Source of the DNA: Chlamydiifrater phoenicopteri
GTDB lineage: Bacteria; Chlamydiota; Chlamydiia; Chlamydiales; Chlamydiaceae
NCBI RefSeq assembly: GCF_902807005.1
Contig: NZ_LR777658.1
Location: forward strand, 1-64,000
DNA: 64,000 nucleotides
Direction of reading: 5' to 3'
Shown piece after piece: positions 28,885 through 36,681 of this stretch; the stretch's first letter is position 1, and every line of letters begins with the position of its first letter. The notes under the pieces were generated by a model. It saw only the letters and a program-made list of their open reading frames with translations, ran no database searches and was not told the DNA's origin. Position numbers and translations under genes: made by a program.

Positions 28885-29116
28885 TGTAAACACTCCCTTT
28901 TTGGAAACTAGAAAATAACATAGAAACAGAGAGGGATTGTAGAAGAACTTCGGTATTATCGCAACTTGACAGTATGAAAAGTATTTTTGCCTTCTGATTT
29001 TTAAGTAATTTGGAAGAAATAAATGATTTTTTGGTTTTAATTGTGTAGAGTTGTCAGTGCTTGCGCTGTAATTCCGATCGGGTTAACTTTTACGTCTTAT
29101 GGGTTAGGAGGTTAAG

Positions 29117-29737
29117 ATGGGTTTGCCGAACTATTTGACGTTTTTCAGGATATTTATTACGCCGATTTTCATGCTGATTTACCTGAAGGGTCAGTGGTTG
29201 GGGATATCCTCTGTACTTCTCCCTTATGTCTTATTAATTGTTCTAGGAATTTCTGAGCTGACGGACGCTGTTGATGGCTACCTGGCCAGGAAGTTTTCTC
29301 AAGTTACGGATTTGGGAAAATTGTTAGACCCCATGGCTGATAGTATCTACCGTAATTCTTTGTATCTTACATTTACTCAGCCGCCAGTGAACTTGCCCTT
29401 GATCTTGGTGTTTATCTTTCTTGCTAGAGATTCTGTTTTAAGCACTCTTCGAACTGTTTGTGCTTTAAGAGGTTTCGCTTTAGCTGCGCGGAGAAGTGGG
29501 AAGTTGAAGGCTATTTTTCAAGGTATTAGCTTTGCTTTAATTTTGCTTTTGATGATTCCTTACTCGCTAGATCTTTTGTCTTCCTCCGGGCTGGAGTGTA
29601 TTGCTACAATAGTCGTAGCTTTGGTTGCTGTTTATTCCGTAGCATCAGGAGTGGAATATTTATGGATTAATAAGGGGCTTTTGATACAGATTTTTCAGGG
29701 AAAATTTTCTGGGGATAAAAACACTCCGGAGGAGTAG
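29117..29737 (+). CDS. pgsA: CDP-diacylglycerol--glycerol-3-phosphate 3-phosphatidyltransferase family
   Basis: A 206-residue integral membrane enzyme making phosphatidylglycerophosphate, the first committed step to phosphatidylglycerol. The CDP-alcohol phosphotransferase signature D-G-x2-A-R-x8-G-x3-D-x3-D is exact: DGYLAR, then GKLLDPMAD. Four to six hydrophobic helices are visible. ATG at 29117 with a strong AGGAGG upstream. It ends 1 nt from the end of glgA on the other strand. Equivalent to CT797. Family certain; head-group substrate inferred. Confidence 0.92.
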   Translation: MGLPNYLTFFRIFITPIFMLIYLKGQWLGISSVLLPYVLLIVLGISELTDAVDGYLARKFSQVTDLGKLLDPMADSIYRNSLYLTFTQPPVNLPLILVFIFLARDSVLSTLRTVCALRGFALAARRSGKLKAIFQGISFALILLLMIPYSLDLLSSSGLECIATIVVALVAVYSVASGVEYLWINKGLLIQIFQGKFSGDKNTPEE

Positions 29738-29738
29738 T

Positions 29739-31172
29739 TTAGAGGTCGCGAAGGCTTCGGTAAATCTGGAGGTAGCTGATAGCAGACAGCTCCCAGCCGT
29801 GGTTCGCAGAGATTCCCTCGAGGATAATTTTTTGCCAAACCTGCTGATTGTGCTTGTACAGTTTAACAACAGCCCTTAGCTTGTCCAGGAATTCGTCAGT
29901 AGAGGCTGTTTCAGAGAAAACAAAGCCATTCCCGAAGTCTTTAACAGTATCTCCCAGTCCTCCGGTTTTTCTTACAAGAGGGAGCGTTCCGTAGCGCATT
30001 CCTATGAGTTGTGTCAGTCCGCATGGTTCGAACAACGAGGGGATTAGAATGATGTCAGCCCCAGCGTACAGTTGATGAGCAAGGGCTTCGTTGTGTTCAA
30101 GATGTATTGCAATTCTGTTTGAGTATTTTGTTTCACTTTGTATCGTTTCTATTAGACTTTTTGAAAGATCGTCGCCACACTGCCCCAAGACAACAATTTT
30201 ATAAGATTCTTTTTCTGCGTGCTCTATAGCTTTGAGCATGAAGTTCAGTCCTTTCTGGTGAACCAGCCTTGATATAATGCAAATTAGAGGATCTGAGTCT
30301 TGTGGTAACTTTAATGTTTTTAATAAACTTTTTTTATTTTGGTTTTTCCCGAGGATTGTCTGTTTTATTTTTTTGGGGTCTACAGGATATCTTTGGAAGA
30401 TATATGGATCTGTTTCTGGGTTCCAGTAGTTGGTGTTTATTCCGTTAAGGATTCCATAAAATGTATTTTTTGAATGTGTTAAAGAGTTCGTGATCTCCTC
30501 ATCGGATACATCTTGCAGTATTTCTTCTCTGTACCCCGGGGAAACAGTTGTCGTGGCTTGAGTGCACAGGATGCCGCCTTTCAGGAAACTACATAAGTCG
30601 GGATCTCTTTCCAATTGATAGTATTTGAAATTTCGTTCAGATATAGAAGTTTTTCTTAAAGTTGAGGAGTGGCTATATCCTCTATGAGAAAAATTGTGGA
30701 TGGTGAGGATTAGTTTGTTTTCTAAGTCGCGTTTTTCTTTTAATATGCCAGCAATTAAAGCGCTGTGCCAATCGTGTAGGTGAACAACGTTTACTTCTTT
30801 TTTCAGAGACTGCTGGTAGATGTATTCTGCGGCCGCGGAACAAAAGCAAGCGAATCTCTCCGTGTCATCGGGATATCCATAGATGTTATTTCGGTTAAAA
30901 AAATCGTAGCCAGAGGCTTCAAGAAGAGTTACAAAGATTCTATTTTTTTTTATTTGGGTCGCTGTAGCATTAGTTTTTTCGTTGAAGAAAAAATCAAAGC
31001 TCAATTTTTTAAATGGCGTAAAGTTTTTCTTTCGAACTTCCTCATAAAAGGGGATGATAATCTCCACTTCATGATTTAAAGAAAAAATATCGGCCAGATC
31101 GTAAACAACGTCTCCTAACCCCCCAACTTTTGCAAAGTGAGCAGCTTCGGCAGATACATGGATAATTTTCAT
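29739..31172 (-). CDS. glgA: Glycogen synthase (GT5)
   Basis: A 477-residue ADP-glucose-dependent glycogen synthase. The N-terminal nucleotide-sugar motif KVGGLGDVV (K15-V23), VHLHDWHSAL, the EPCGLTQLIGMRYGTLPLV block and a second TGGLGD are all present. I start it at MKIIHVSAEAA (31172), which matches the chlamydial family N-terminus; an ATG 30 nt upstream (31202) gives an unconserved extension. Neither has a clear Shine-Dalgarno. It converges on pgsA. Equivalent to CT798; in C. trachomatis glgA expression depends on the plasmid. Confidence 0.94.
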   Translation of the reverse strand: MKIIHVSAEAAHFAKVGGLGDVVYDLADIFSLNHEVEIIIPFYEEVRKKNFTPFKKLSFDFFFNEKTNATATQIKKNRIFVTLLEASGYDFFNRNNIYGYPDDTERFACFCSAAAEYIYQQSLKKEVNVVHLHDWHSALIAGILKEKRDLENKLILTIHNFSHRGYSHSSTLRKTSISERNFKYYQLERDPDLCSFLKGGILCTQATTTVSPGYREEILQDVSDEEITNSLTHSKNTFYGILNGINTNYWNPETDPYIFQRYPVDPKKIKQTILGKNQNKKSLLKTLKLPQDSDPLICIISRLVHQKGLNFMLKAIEHAEKESYKIVVLGQCGDDLSKSLIETIQSETKYSNRIAIHLEHNEALAHQLYAGADIILIPSLFEPCGLTQLIGMRYGTLPLVRKTGGLGDTVKDFGNGFVFSETASTDEFLDKLRAVVKLYKHNQQVWQKIILEGISANHGWELSAISYLQIYRSLRDL

Positions 31173-31322
31173 AGTTGAGCATAAGGATTTTTTCCCATTC
31201 ATAGTTTAGTGGGATTAAAAGCTCAAGGAGACGATTGAAATGAAAGACACAAACTCCAAAAGGAGGGCGATTTACAAGTTGTGGGAAAAAGGAGAACGTA
31301 GTACACTTCGTCCCTTCCTCAT

Positions 31323-31394
31323 TGGGGTGTGGCCAAGCGGTAAGGCAGCGGTTTTTGGTACCGTGCATCGGAGGTTCGAATCCTTCCACCCCAG
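31323..31394 (+). tRNA. tRNA-Gln (anticodon TTG)
   Basis: A 72-nt cloverleaf: acceptor TGGGGTG (31323-31329) with CACCCCA (31387-31393), D-stem GCC/GGC, anticodon stem GCGGT/ACCGT with loop TTTTGGT, so the anticodon TTG is at 31355-31357. T-arm GGAGG/CCTTC encloses TTCGAAT. The discriminator is G and CCA is not encoded. Closely resembles bacterial tRNA-Gln. It lies between glgA and rplY. Confidence 0.95.
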
Positions 31395-31484
31395 AAGCTT
31401 GTTTTTGAGTCGGCCTCCCGTTTTGCTTTTCTCTTTTTGGTCCTTCTAAAGACGAAGACAAAGGGTATTCTGGAAGGGAAGTTC

Positions 31485-31512
31485 TTGACTTTTTCCTCAA
31501 GCGAGCTATAAT
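31485..31512 (+). promoter_or_regulatory. Strong sigma66-type promoter for the rplY operon
   Basis: TTGACT (31485-31490), 16-nt spacer, perfect TATAAT (31507-31512). Start expected near 31519, giving a leader of about 90 nt before rplY. One of the clearest promoters in the window. Confidence 0.75.
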
Positions 31513-31610
31513 TCTGCCGCCGAAAGTTCTGGAAAGTTGGTTCTTTTGTTGATTGGGAAAGCTTTCTTTGCCGGGTGGTTTCCTGGGGTTCAAGGTTATG
31601 GAGAAATAAG

Positions 31611-32168
31611 ATGAAGTTGGTTGTTACAAGTCGGGAGACTGGCAAGAAGTCTTTTTTGAAAATGATTCGTCAACAGGGAGGGATTCCTGCGGTTGTCTAC
31701 TCTAAGGGAGAAGCCGTAGCTAACGTTGTTGTTGATGGGCACGTTTTCAATAAGTTTCTTAACGGCCTAGAAACAGGCGCCCTTTCTTCCACAGTTTTTT
31801 CTATAGAGTTCGAAGGGAAAACCTTCTCAGCTATTATCAAAGATATTCAGTACAAGATTACCAGCTATGAGGTCATACACTTGGACTTCGAAATGCTGCA
31901 TAAAGACTCGCTTGTTCGGCTTAATATACCTATTCGGTTTTCAAATGTTATGGAATGTGTAGGAGTTAAGTTGGGAGGAACTTTGCGTCAAGTTATCTAT
32001 AGCTTGAAGGTTTCTTGCTTGCCCGAAAATATCGTTCCATTTTTGGAGCTAGACGTCCGAGATCTTGGAATGTCTCAGACGAGGAAGTTGTCCGATATCG
32101 AGTTGCCTAAGGGTATTAAGCCTATCACTCCTCTTAGAGAGGTCGTCGCTACAGTCTCTAGAAGATAG
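31611..32168 (+). CDS. rplY: 50S ribosomal protein L25 (general stress protein Ctc)
   Basis: A 185-residue 5S rRNA-binding protein with the N-terminal L25 domain ([27 protein letters not shown]) and the C-terminal beta-rich TL5/CTC extension (about 90-185). The ATG at 31611 has GGAG 7 nt upstream; a frame from TTG 31575 is longer without support. First gene of a run continuing into pth. Equivalent to CT799. Confidence 0.94.
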   Translation: MKLVVTSRETGKKSFLKMIRQQGGIPAVVYSKGEAVANVVVDGHVFNKFLNGLETGALSSTVFSIEFEGKTFSAIIKDIQYKITSYEVIHLDFEMLHKDSLVRLNIPIRFSNVMECVGVKLGGTLRQVIYSLKVSCLPENIVPFLELDVRDLGMSQTRKLSDIELPKGIKPITPLREVVATVSRR

Positions 32169-32189
32169 AATAGAAAATTACGGCTCTCC

Positions 32190-32750
32190 ATGGGTGTCGA
32201 CTCTGCTAAATTAATTGTTGGGATAGGAAATCCTGGAGCCCAGTACACATATACCCGGCATAATGTCGGGTTTTTAGTTGCACAGGCTTTTTCTGAAAAA
32301 TATGGGCTAGAGTTTAAGAGAAAGACCGAAGTAAAAGGGAGTTTGGCTAAAGGCCTCGTTGAAGGAATTTCCTGCGGTCTCTTGAGGCCGAGTACGTATG
32401 TTAATCTTAGTGGAGATTCCGTTGCTCGGGCAAAGAAAGTCTTGAATGTCAGCATAGATAATATTCTTGTCGTAGTAGATGATGTAGATCTCCCCTTTGG
32501 GATAACGCGCCTACGCCAAAAGGCTGGAAGTGGTGGACATAACGGAATAAAGAGCATAACAAGCTCTTTGGGCTCGAACGCTTATTATCAGTTGCGCGTA
32601 GGAGTTGGACGCCCAGAAGGCTTGGCAGGATTGTCGGATTATGTTCTTAGCGATTTCTCTCTTGAAGAGAGAGGAGAGTTGGATGGTGTTATTGATCGTG
32701 CCGTAACAACTATTCTAGAGTGGATGTCCACTCGGCTCGTAGAAGAGTGA
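32190..32750 (+). CDS. pth: Peptidyl-tRNA hydrolase
   Basis: A 186-residue esterase that frees tRNA from peptidyl-tRNA dropped by ribosomes. Diagnostic motifs: VGIGNPGAQYTYTRHNVGF (catalytic His in TRHN), RPSTYVNLSG, VVVDDVDLPFG, and KAGSGGHNGIKSI. ATG at 32190, 21 nt behind rplY, the conserved rplY-pth pair. Equivalent to CT800. Confidence 0.97.
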   Translation: MGVDSAKLIVGIGNPGAQYTYTRHNVGFLVAQAFSEKYGLEFKRKTEVKGSLAKGLVEGISCGLLRPSTYVNLSGDSVARAKKVLNVSIDNILVVVDDVDLPFGITRLRQKAGSGGHNGIKSITSSLGSNAYYQLRVGVGRPEGLAGLSDYVLSDFSLEERGELDGVIDRAVTTILEWMSTRLVEE

Positions 32751-32850
32751 AATATTTTTTATTCAGAACGTGTTTTTTACCTGTGATACAACTTTTTGTG
32801 GACCAGGATATTCTGAAGGTAATAGAATAGTCGACTTTTAGGAGTGTCGA

Positions 32851-33189
32851 ATGAGAAAAGAAAAAAAACAGCTTTACGAAGGTATGTATGTTTTTAGTGT
32901 GACTTTGAGCGAAGAAGCCAGAAAAAAGGCTTTGGAGAAGGTTACCTCAGGCATAGTTAACTATGGCGGAGAAGTTGTAAAGATTCATGATCAGGGTAGA
33001 AAAAAGCTTGCTTATGAGATTCGTGGAACTAGAGAAGGGTACTATTATGTAATTTATTTCACAGTATCTACGAGCGCTATGGCCGAGCTGTGGAAGGAGT
33101 ACCACCTTCACGAAGATTTATTAAGATTTCTTACTTTGAAAGCAGATTCTGTAAAAGAAGTTTTAGAATTTGCTTCCTTGCCAGAGTAA
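32851..33189 (+). CDS. rpsF: 30S ribosomal protein S6
   Basis: A 112-residue small-subunit protein with the S6 pattern [15 protein letters not shown]...[32 protein letters not shown] at 32851 with TTAGGAG 7 nt upstream. Begins the classic rpsF-rpsR-rplI cluster, about 100 nt after pth. Equivalent to CT801. S6 pairs with S18, encoded next. Confidence 0.96.
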   Translation: MRKEKKQLYEGMYVFSVTLSEEARKKALEKVTSGIVNYGGEVVKIHDQGRKKLAYEIRGTREGYYYVIYFTVSTSAMAELWKEYHLHEDLLRFLTLKADSVKEVLEFASLPE

Positions 33190-33208
33190 TAGTTTAAGGA
33201 GAATGGAA

Positions 33209-33457
33209 ATGAAAAAACCTGTTCATCATCATGAACATAAAAGGAAACGCTTTAGTAAGAAGTGTCCTTTTACTACCGCAGGTTGGAAGACTATTGATTA
33301 CAAAGATGTCGAAACTTTGAAAAAATTTATTACTGAGAGAGGAAAAATTCTTCCTAGAAGGATTACTGGGGTCTCCTCCAGATTTCAAGCTTTATTGGCT
33401 CAGGCTGTTAAAAGAGCCCGCTATATTGGGCTTCTTCCATTTTTAGGTGAAGATTAA
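33209..33457 (+). CDS. rpsR: 30S ribosomal protein S18
   Basis: An 82-residue basic protein; [22 protein letters not shown] and [13 protein letters not shown] are the family core, with an unusual His-rich N-terminus (HHHEHKRKR). Start: AAGGAG at 33196-33201 is 7 nt before the ATG at 33209, but only 1 nt before the ATG at 33203, so 33209 is chosen. Equivalent to CT802. Confidence 0.96.
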   Translation: MKKPVHHHEHKRKRFSKKCPFTTAGWKTIDYKDVETLKKFITERGKILPRRITGVSSRFQALLAQAVKRARYIGLLPFLGED

Positions 33458-33480
33458 AGAGGTTGTGGAGAGTTTTATTC

Positions 33481-33990
33481 ATGAAACAACAGTTGTTATT
33501 GTTAGAAGATGTTGATGGATTGGGAAGAAGCGGGGATATCGTTACTGCTAAGCCTGGCCATGTTAGAAACTATCTCCTTCCTAAGCGAAAAGCTGTTATT
33601 GCTGGAGCAAATACTTTGAAATTGCAAGAAAAGCTTAGGGAAGAACGGAAAATTAAAGCTCAGCAAGATAGAGTTCTGTCTGAAGCTTTGGCAAAAGAGC
33701 TACAAGGAATAGTTTTAGAATTTCCTGTGAAAGTTGATCCAGAGCAAAATATGTACGGGTCCGTGACGGTGACAGACCTTATTGCAGGCGCTGCCGAGAA
33801 AAATATCACCTTAACAAAAAAGAATTTTCCTAGTGCTCACTACGCTATCAAGACTTTAGGAATGAAAAAAGTTGCATTGAAACTTAACGAAGACGTTGAT
33901 GCAATTTTGGTTGTTGAGGTATTTCCTGAGGGGCAAGAATTGAAAGTTTCAACCCCTTCTTCTTCTCAAGTAGAAGAGACTGCAGAGTAG
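33481..33990 (+). CDS. rplI: 50S ribosomal protein L9
   Basis: A 169-residue protein joining N- and C-terminal RNA-binding domains through a long helix. N-terminal LLEDVDGLGRSGDIVTAKPGHVRNYLLP is diagnostic. The ATG at 33481 has GGAGAG about 8 nt upstream; an in-frame TTG at 33463 adds six unconserved residues. The C-terminal tail (STPSSSQVEETAE) is slightly extended and acidic. Equivalent to CT803. Confidence 0.95.
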   Translation: MKQQLLLLEDVDGLGRSGDIVTAKPGHVRNYLLPKRKAVIAGANTLKLQEKLREERKIKAQQDRVLSEALAKELQGIVLEFPVKVDPEQNMYGSVTVTDLIAGAAEKNITLTKKNFPSAHYAIKTLGMKKVALKLNEDVDAILVVEVFPEGQELKVSTPSSSQVEETAE

Positions 33991-34036
33991 CTCGTCGGTT
34001 TTCTTCTGTGTGTGATGCCCAGCTAGGTTGTTTCTT

Positions 34037-34918
34037 GTGGCAGTGTACTTCTCTCCAGCAAAAATAAACCTATTTCTCAGGATTACTGGTAAAGAGTCCT
34101 CTGGGTATCACGAAATTTTAACTCCTATGGTTGCTTTGGATTTTGGAGACGAGGTTGCCGTAGAGTTTTCTTCCGCAGATTCTTTCTTCTGTAATATTTC
34201 TGAGATTGCCGATTCCAGTAACCTGGTTCTTCGTGCGCTTGCCTTATTTAGAAGACAAACAGGAATGAATGATCCTTTGAGTATTTCTTTGAAGAAAAGA
34301 ATTCCTATAGGCTCAGGACTGGGAGGAGGTAGTTCTAATGCTGCAACACTTCTTTTTGCCTTGAATCAAATGTTTTCCGCAAAGTTATCTAGTGAAGAAT
34401 TGACTTCTATAGGTGCAAGTCTGGGAGCCGACATACCTTTTTTCTTTTCGTTAGGTAGCGCCTTATGCTCGGGAAGAGGAGATGTTTTGACGCCTTTCGC
34501 AAGCCATAATGCCTGTCGAAACTTTCTCTTGATTTTTGATGATCGAGGAGTTAGTTCTGCTGCAGCTTATCGTGCCTTCTCTAAAAAACATCAACCTTCG
34601 ACGGAGGATCTTTTTCAATTAGCTAAGAATGACTTAGAAGCTCCTGTTTTTTCTTTCCGAAGGGACTTGTATGAGAAAAAAATATTTCTCCAAACAATCT
34701 TTCCAGAATCTCAAGTAGTAATGTCTGGCTCGGGAGCAACTTTAGTAGTTTTTTCTCCGCAAAATCTAGAAGGAAGGCTTCCTCTGGTTTTTGAAGGAAA
34801 GCCCTTGCGCTACGTTGTGACTGAAAACATTAACCGCCAAAAAGACCTTTGGTATCAGGAGAAGAATTCTAAGGCTAGGATCTTTCCAGAAGTAGAGCAG
34901 ATCCTGCAACAGAAGTAG
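34037..34918 (+). CDS. ispE: 4-diphosphocytidyl-2-C-methyl-D-erythritol kinase
   Basis: GHMP kinase of the MEP isoprenoid pathway. SPAKINLFLRI at the N-terminus, the glycine-rich ATP loop PIGSGLGGGSSNAA and VMSGSGATLVVF near the end are the three family motifs. No ATG fits: candidates are TTG 34028, GTG 34037 and GTG 34043. I prefer GTG 34037 (293 residues), with AGG 9 nt upstream and SPAK close to the N-terminus as in relatives. The last 44 nt lie opposite the end of a small minus-strand ORF. Equivalent to CT804 (ychB). Confidence 0.92.
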   Translation: MAVYFSPAKINLFLRITGKESSGYHEILTPMVALDFGDEVAVEFSSADSFFCNISEIADSSNLVLRALALFRRQTGMNDPLSISLKKRIPIGSGLGGGSSNAATLLFALNQMFSAKLSSEELTSIGASLGADIPFFFSLGSALCSGRGDVLTPFASHNACRNFLLIFDDRGVSSAAAYRAFSKKHQPSTEDLFQLAKNDLEAPVFSFRRDLYEKKIFLQTIFPESQVVMSGSGATLVVFSPQNLEGRLPLVFEGKPLRYVVTENINRQKDLWYQEKNSKARIFPEVEQILQQK

Positions 34919-35114
34919 TTTTATTTGCCTCCAGGGATAGGAGAGTTTCTCCCCTGCAGATCTTTCTAGAAAACGGCTTTTCTTCTAGTTGGTTACTGCT
35001 AACGTCTCTGAGTTGATGGAAGAAGAGCTTTTCAATTTGAGATATTTTTTCGACGCTTTTCTTTACAGAAGGGTTATTAGACTTATTTTCTAGAGTAACT
35101 CCTTTTTCTGACAT
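34875..35114 (-). CDS. Small hypothetical protein, antisense-overlapping ispE 3' end
   Basis: A 79-residue, basic, hydrophilic protein without signal peptide or membrane helix. Its ATG at 35114 is preceded at the ideal 6-nt distance by a perfect AAGGAGG (35121-35127 on the minus strand), one of the best binding sites in the window and the main reason to believe it. The last 44 nt overlap the ispE 3' end on the other strand. The C-terminal half (LLSLEANKTTSVAGSALLLE) has mixed polar and hydrophobic residues. I do not recognise it. A candidate promoter and a 13-bp palindrome lie upstream. Confidence 0.6.
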   Translation of the reverse strand: MSEKGVTLENKSNNPSVKKSVEKISQIEKLFFHQLRDVSSNQLEEKPFSRKICRGETLLSLEANKTTSVAGSALLLERS

Positions 35115-35120
35115 AAACAC

Positions 35121-35127
35121 CCTCCTT
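35121..35127 (-). promoter_or_regulatory. Near-perfect Shine-Dalgarno site of the small minus-strand ORF
   Basis: On the minus strand AAGGAGG precedes GTGTTT and then ATG at 35114. It decides both the strand and the start of the small gene. Confidence 0.7.
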
Positions 35128-35142
35128 AAATTCTACTCCATA

Positions 35143-35170
35143 CTTATAGGAATAAATTTTTTTTTACAAA
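35143..35170 (-). promoter_or_regulatory. Candidate promoter for the small minus-strand ORF
   Basis: On the minus strand TTTGTA (35165-35170), 16-nt spacer, TATAAG (35143-35148). The -35 is poor and the spacer A-rich; supported mainly by its place upstream of a well-formed ribosome binding site. Confidence 0.35.
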
Positions 35171-35178
35171 CTGTTTGT
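35166..35178. repeat. 13-bp perfect palindrome in a divergent intergenic region
   Basis: ACAAAC-T-GTTTGT, perfect apart from the central base. It overlaps the -35 of the candidate minus-strand promoter and lies 110 nt upstream of the membrane protein gene, the place expected for an operator. No regulator is known. Confidence 0.4.
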
Positions 35179-35287
35179 GACAGAAATGTTTTCTCTGCAA
35201 GAGTTTTTAGTGAACTTTTTAAGTATACAAACTTTATTTCTGAAGACAGACATTCACCTTCCTTTTTTCTTCCTTTAGCTCTATATC

Positions 35288-36667
35288 ATGCAAAATAATG
35301 AAGAGAGGAAAAGCGATATGGAATCAGCCCAATATTCCGAGTTATTAAGGACTGGTGCTTTATGGATTTTTTCCCTTTCCTTAGTACACATGTTTTTGAC
35401 CCCCTATTTCTATAAAGTTTGTGAAAACTATGCGCACAAAAAAATGGTTTATCCTGAGCAAAGGGAAAAGTATGGGGTTTTATCAGAGCTTTTCAAAATA
35501 TTAAGCCGGGTTGAACTTGTTTTTATCCTTTGGTCAGCTCCATTGTTTTTCTGGTTTTTGATTACTGAAGGGACGAGGCTCTCTATAGCGTACTTTAGTA
35601 GCAGAAACTATATTTTCCCTTTTTTTGTTGTTGTTATCGTTTTGTTTATCGAGTCTAGGCCTATAGTGTATTTGGGAGAAAGATTGCTATCAAAGATAGC
35701 GAATTTTGGTAAAAAATCCCCTGCTGCATGGTGGTGGACTATATTACTTGTCTCTCCATTTATAACGCCTTTAATCAAAGAGACAGGCACAATGGTTCTT
35801 GCATGCGTTTTGCTTGTTGCTAAGTTTTTCCCTTTTTCCCCTTCAAAGAAATTTTCTTATGCTACAGCAGGACTTTTGTTTTCTAATGTTTCCATAGGGG
35901 GGATGTTGTTCCCAATAACGTCTAGAGCTGTATTTCTTATCAACTCTAAGCTCCGTTGGAGCGCTGTTTTTGTTTTGAAATATTTTTCTTGGAAAGCCTT
36001 TTTGGCTATCTTAGTTTCTACAACGATCTATTATCTAATTTTTAGAAAAGAATTTCAGGCTTTCCCATCCACAATCCCATCAAGAAAAACTTCCGAAGCT
36101 GTCCCTTGGTGGGTTGTGGTTGTTCATATTCTTTTTCTCGTTGCTGTAATTTTTGTGAGACATATTCCGGTGATATTGGTTGGCGTAGTATTAACTTTCT
36201 TGGGTTTTAGAGCGCTCACAATTATGTATCAGTCCCCCATTAGTTTTACTAAAGTGGGTATGGTCGGCTTATTCTTTTCTGGTTTAATATTGTTTGGGGA
36301 TTTACAGGAATGGTGGGTGTTGGCTCTTATGGAAAAGGTATCTTATGAAGGGCATATGATAATATCCTTCATCATGTCTATGTTCCTTGATAATGCTCTT
36401 GTTAATTATCTTATTTTTAAATTGCCTTCAGCGAACGATTGTTACCATTACTTAGCTATCTCTGGCGCAATGTCTGCAGGTGGTTTGACATTGATGGCAA
36501 ATGTGCCCAATATTATAGGATACCTCTTATTAAGACCTTCCTTTAAGGTTCGGTCTGTTTCTTTAGTCTGGTTATTCGTTGCTGCATTGCCTCCAGCAGT
36601 AATTTCTGCATTAATCTTTTGGGCTTTCAAGAATGTCCCTATTTTCACTCTGTGTGAGTTTAAATAA
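35288..36667 (+). CDS. Multi-spanning membrane protein, putative Na+/H+ antiporter family
   Basis: A 459-residue protein with about ten hydrophobic helices. It has a long hydrophilic N-terminus and polar residues inside helices (e.g. TPLIKETGTMVLA and MFLDNALVNYLI, the latter resembling the Asp/Asn-containing helices of ion transporters). It sits at the CT805 position; I believe that family was annotated as a putative Na+/H+ antiporter (formerly DUF1504), but this is from memory. Start uncertain: ATG 35288 is the longest; the ATG at 35318 has GAGG 9 nt upstream and would give 449 residues. Converges on the M16 protease gene, 14 nt away. Confidence 0.75.
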   Translation: MQNNEERKSDMESAQYSELLRTGALWIFSLSLVHMFLTPYFYKVCENYAHKKMVYPEQREKYGVLSELFKILSRVELVFILWSAPLFFWFLITEGTRLSIAYFSSRNYIFPFFVVVIVLFIESRPIVYLGERLLSKIANFGKKSPAAWWWTILLVSPFITPLIKETGTMVLACVLLVAKFFPFSPSKKFSYATAGLLFSNVSIGGMLFPITSRAVFLINSKLRWSAVFVLKYFSWKAFLAILVSTTIYYLIFRKEFQAFPSTIPSRKTSEAVPWWVVVVHILFLVAVIFVRHIPVILVGVVLTFLGFRALTIMYQSPISFTKVGMVGLFFSGLILFGDLQEWWVLALMEKVSYEGHMIISFIMSMFLDNALVNYLIFKLPSANDCYHYLAISGAMSAGGLTLMANVPNIIGYLLLRPSFKVRSVSLVWLFVAALPPAVISALIFWAFKNVPIFTLCEFK

Positions 36668-36681
36668 GAATTTCTGGTTTT

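Noticed and set aside
31240..31449. A 69-codon plus-strand frame over the tRNA region
   Set aside because: It is read through the tRNA-Gln gene; the protein-like pattern is a known artefact of translating tRNAs, and no other feature supports it.
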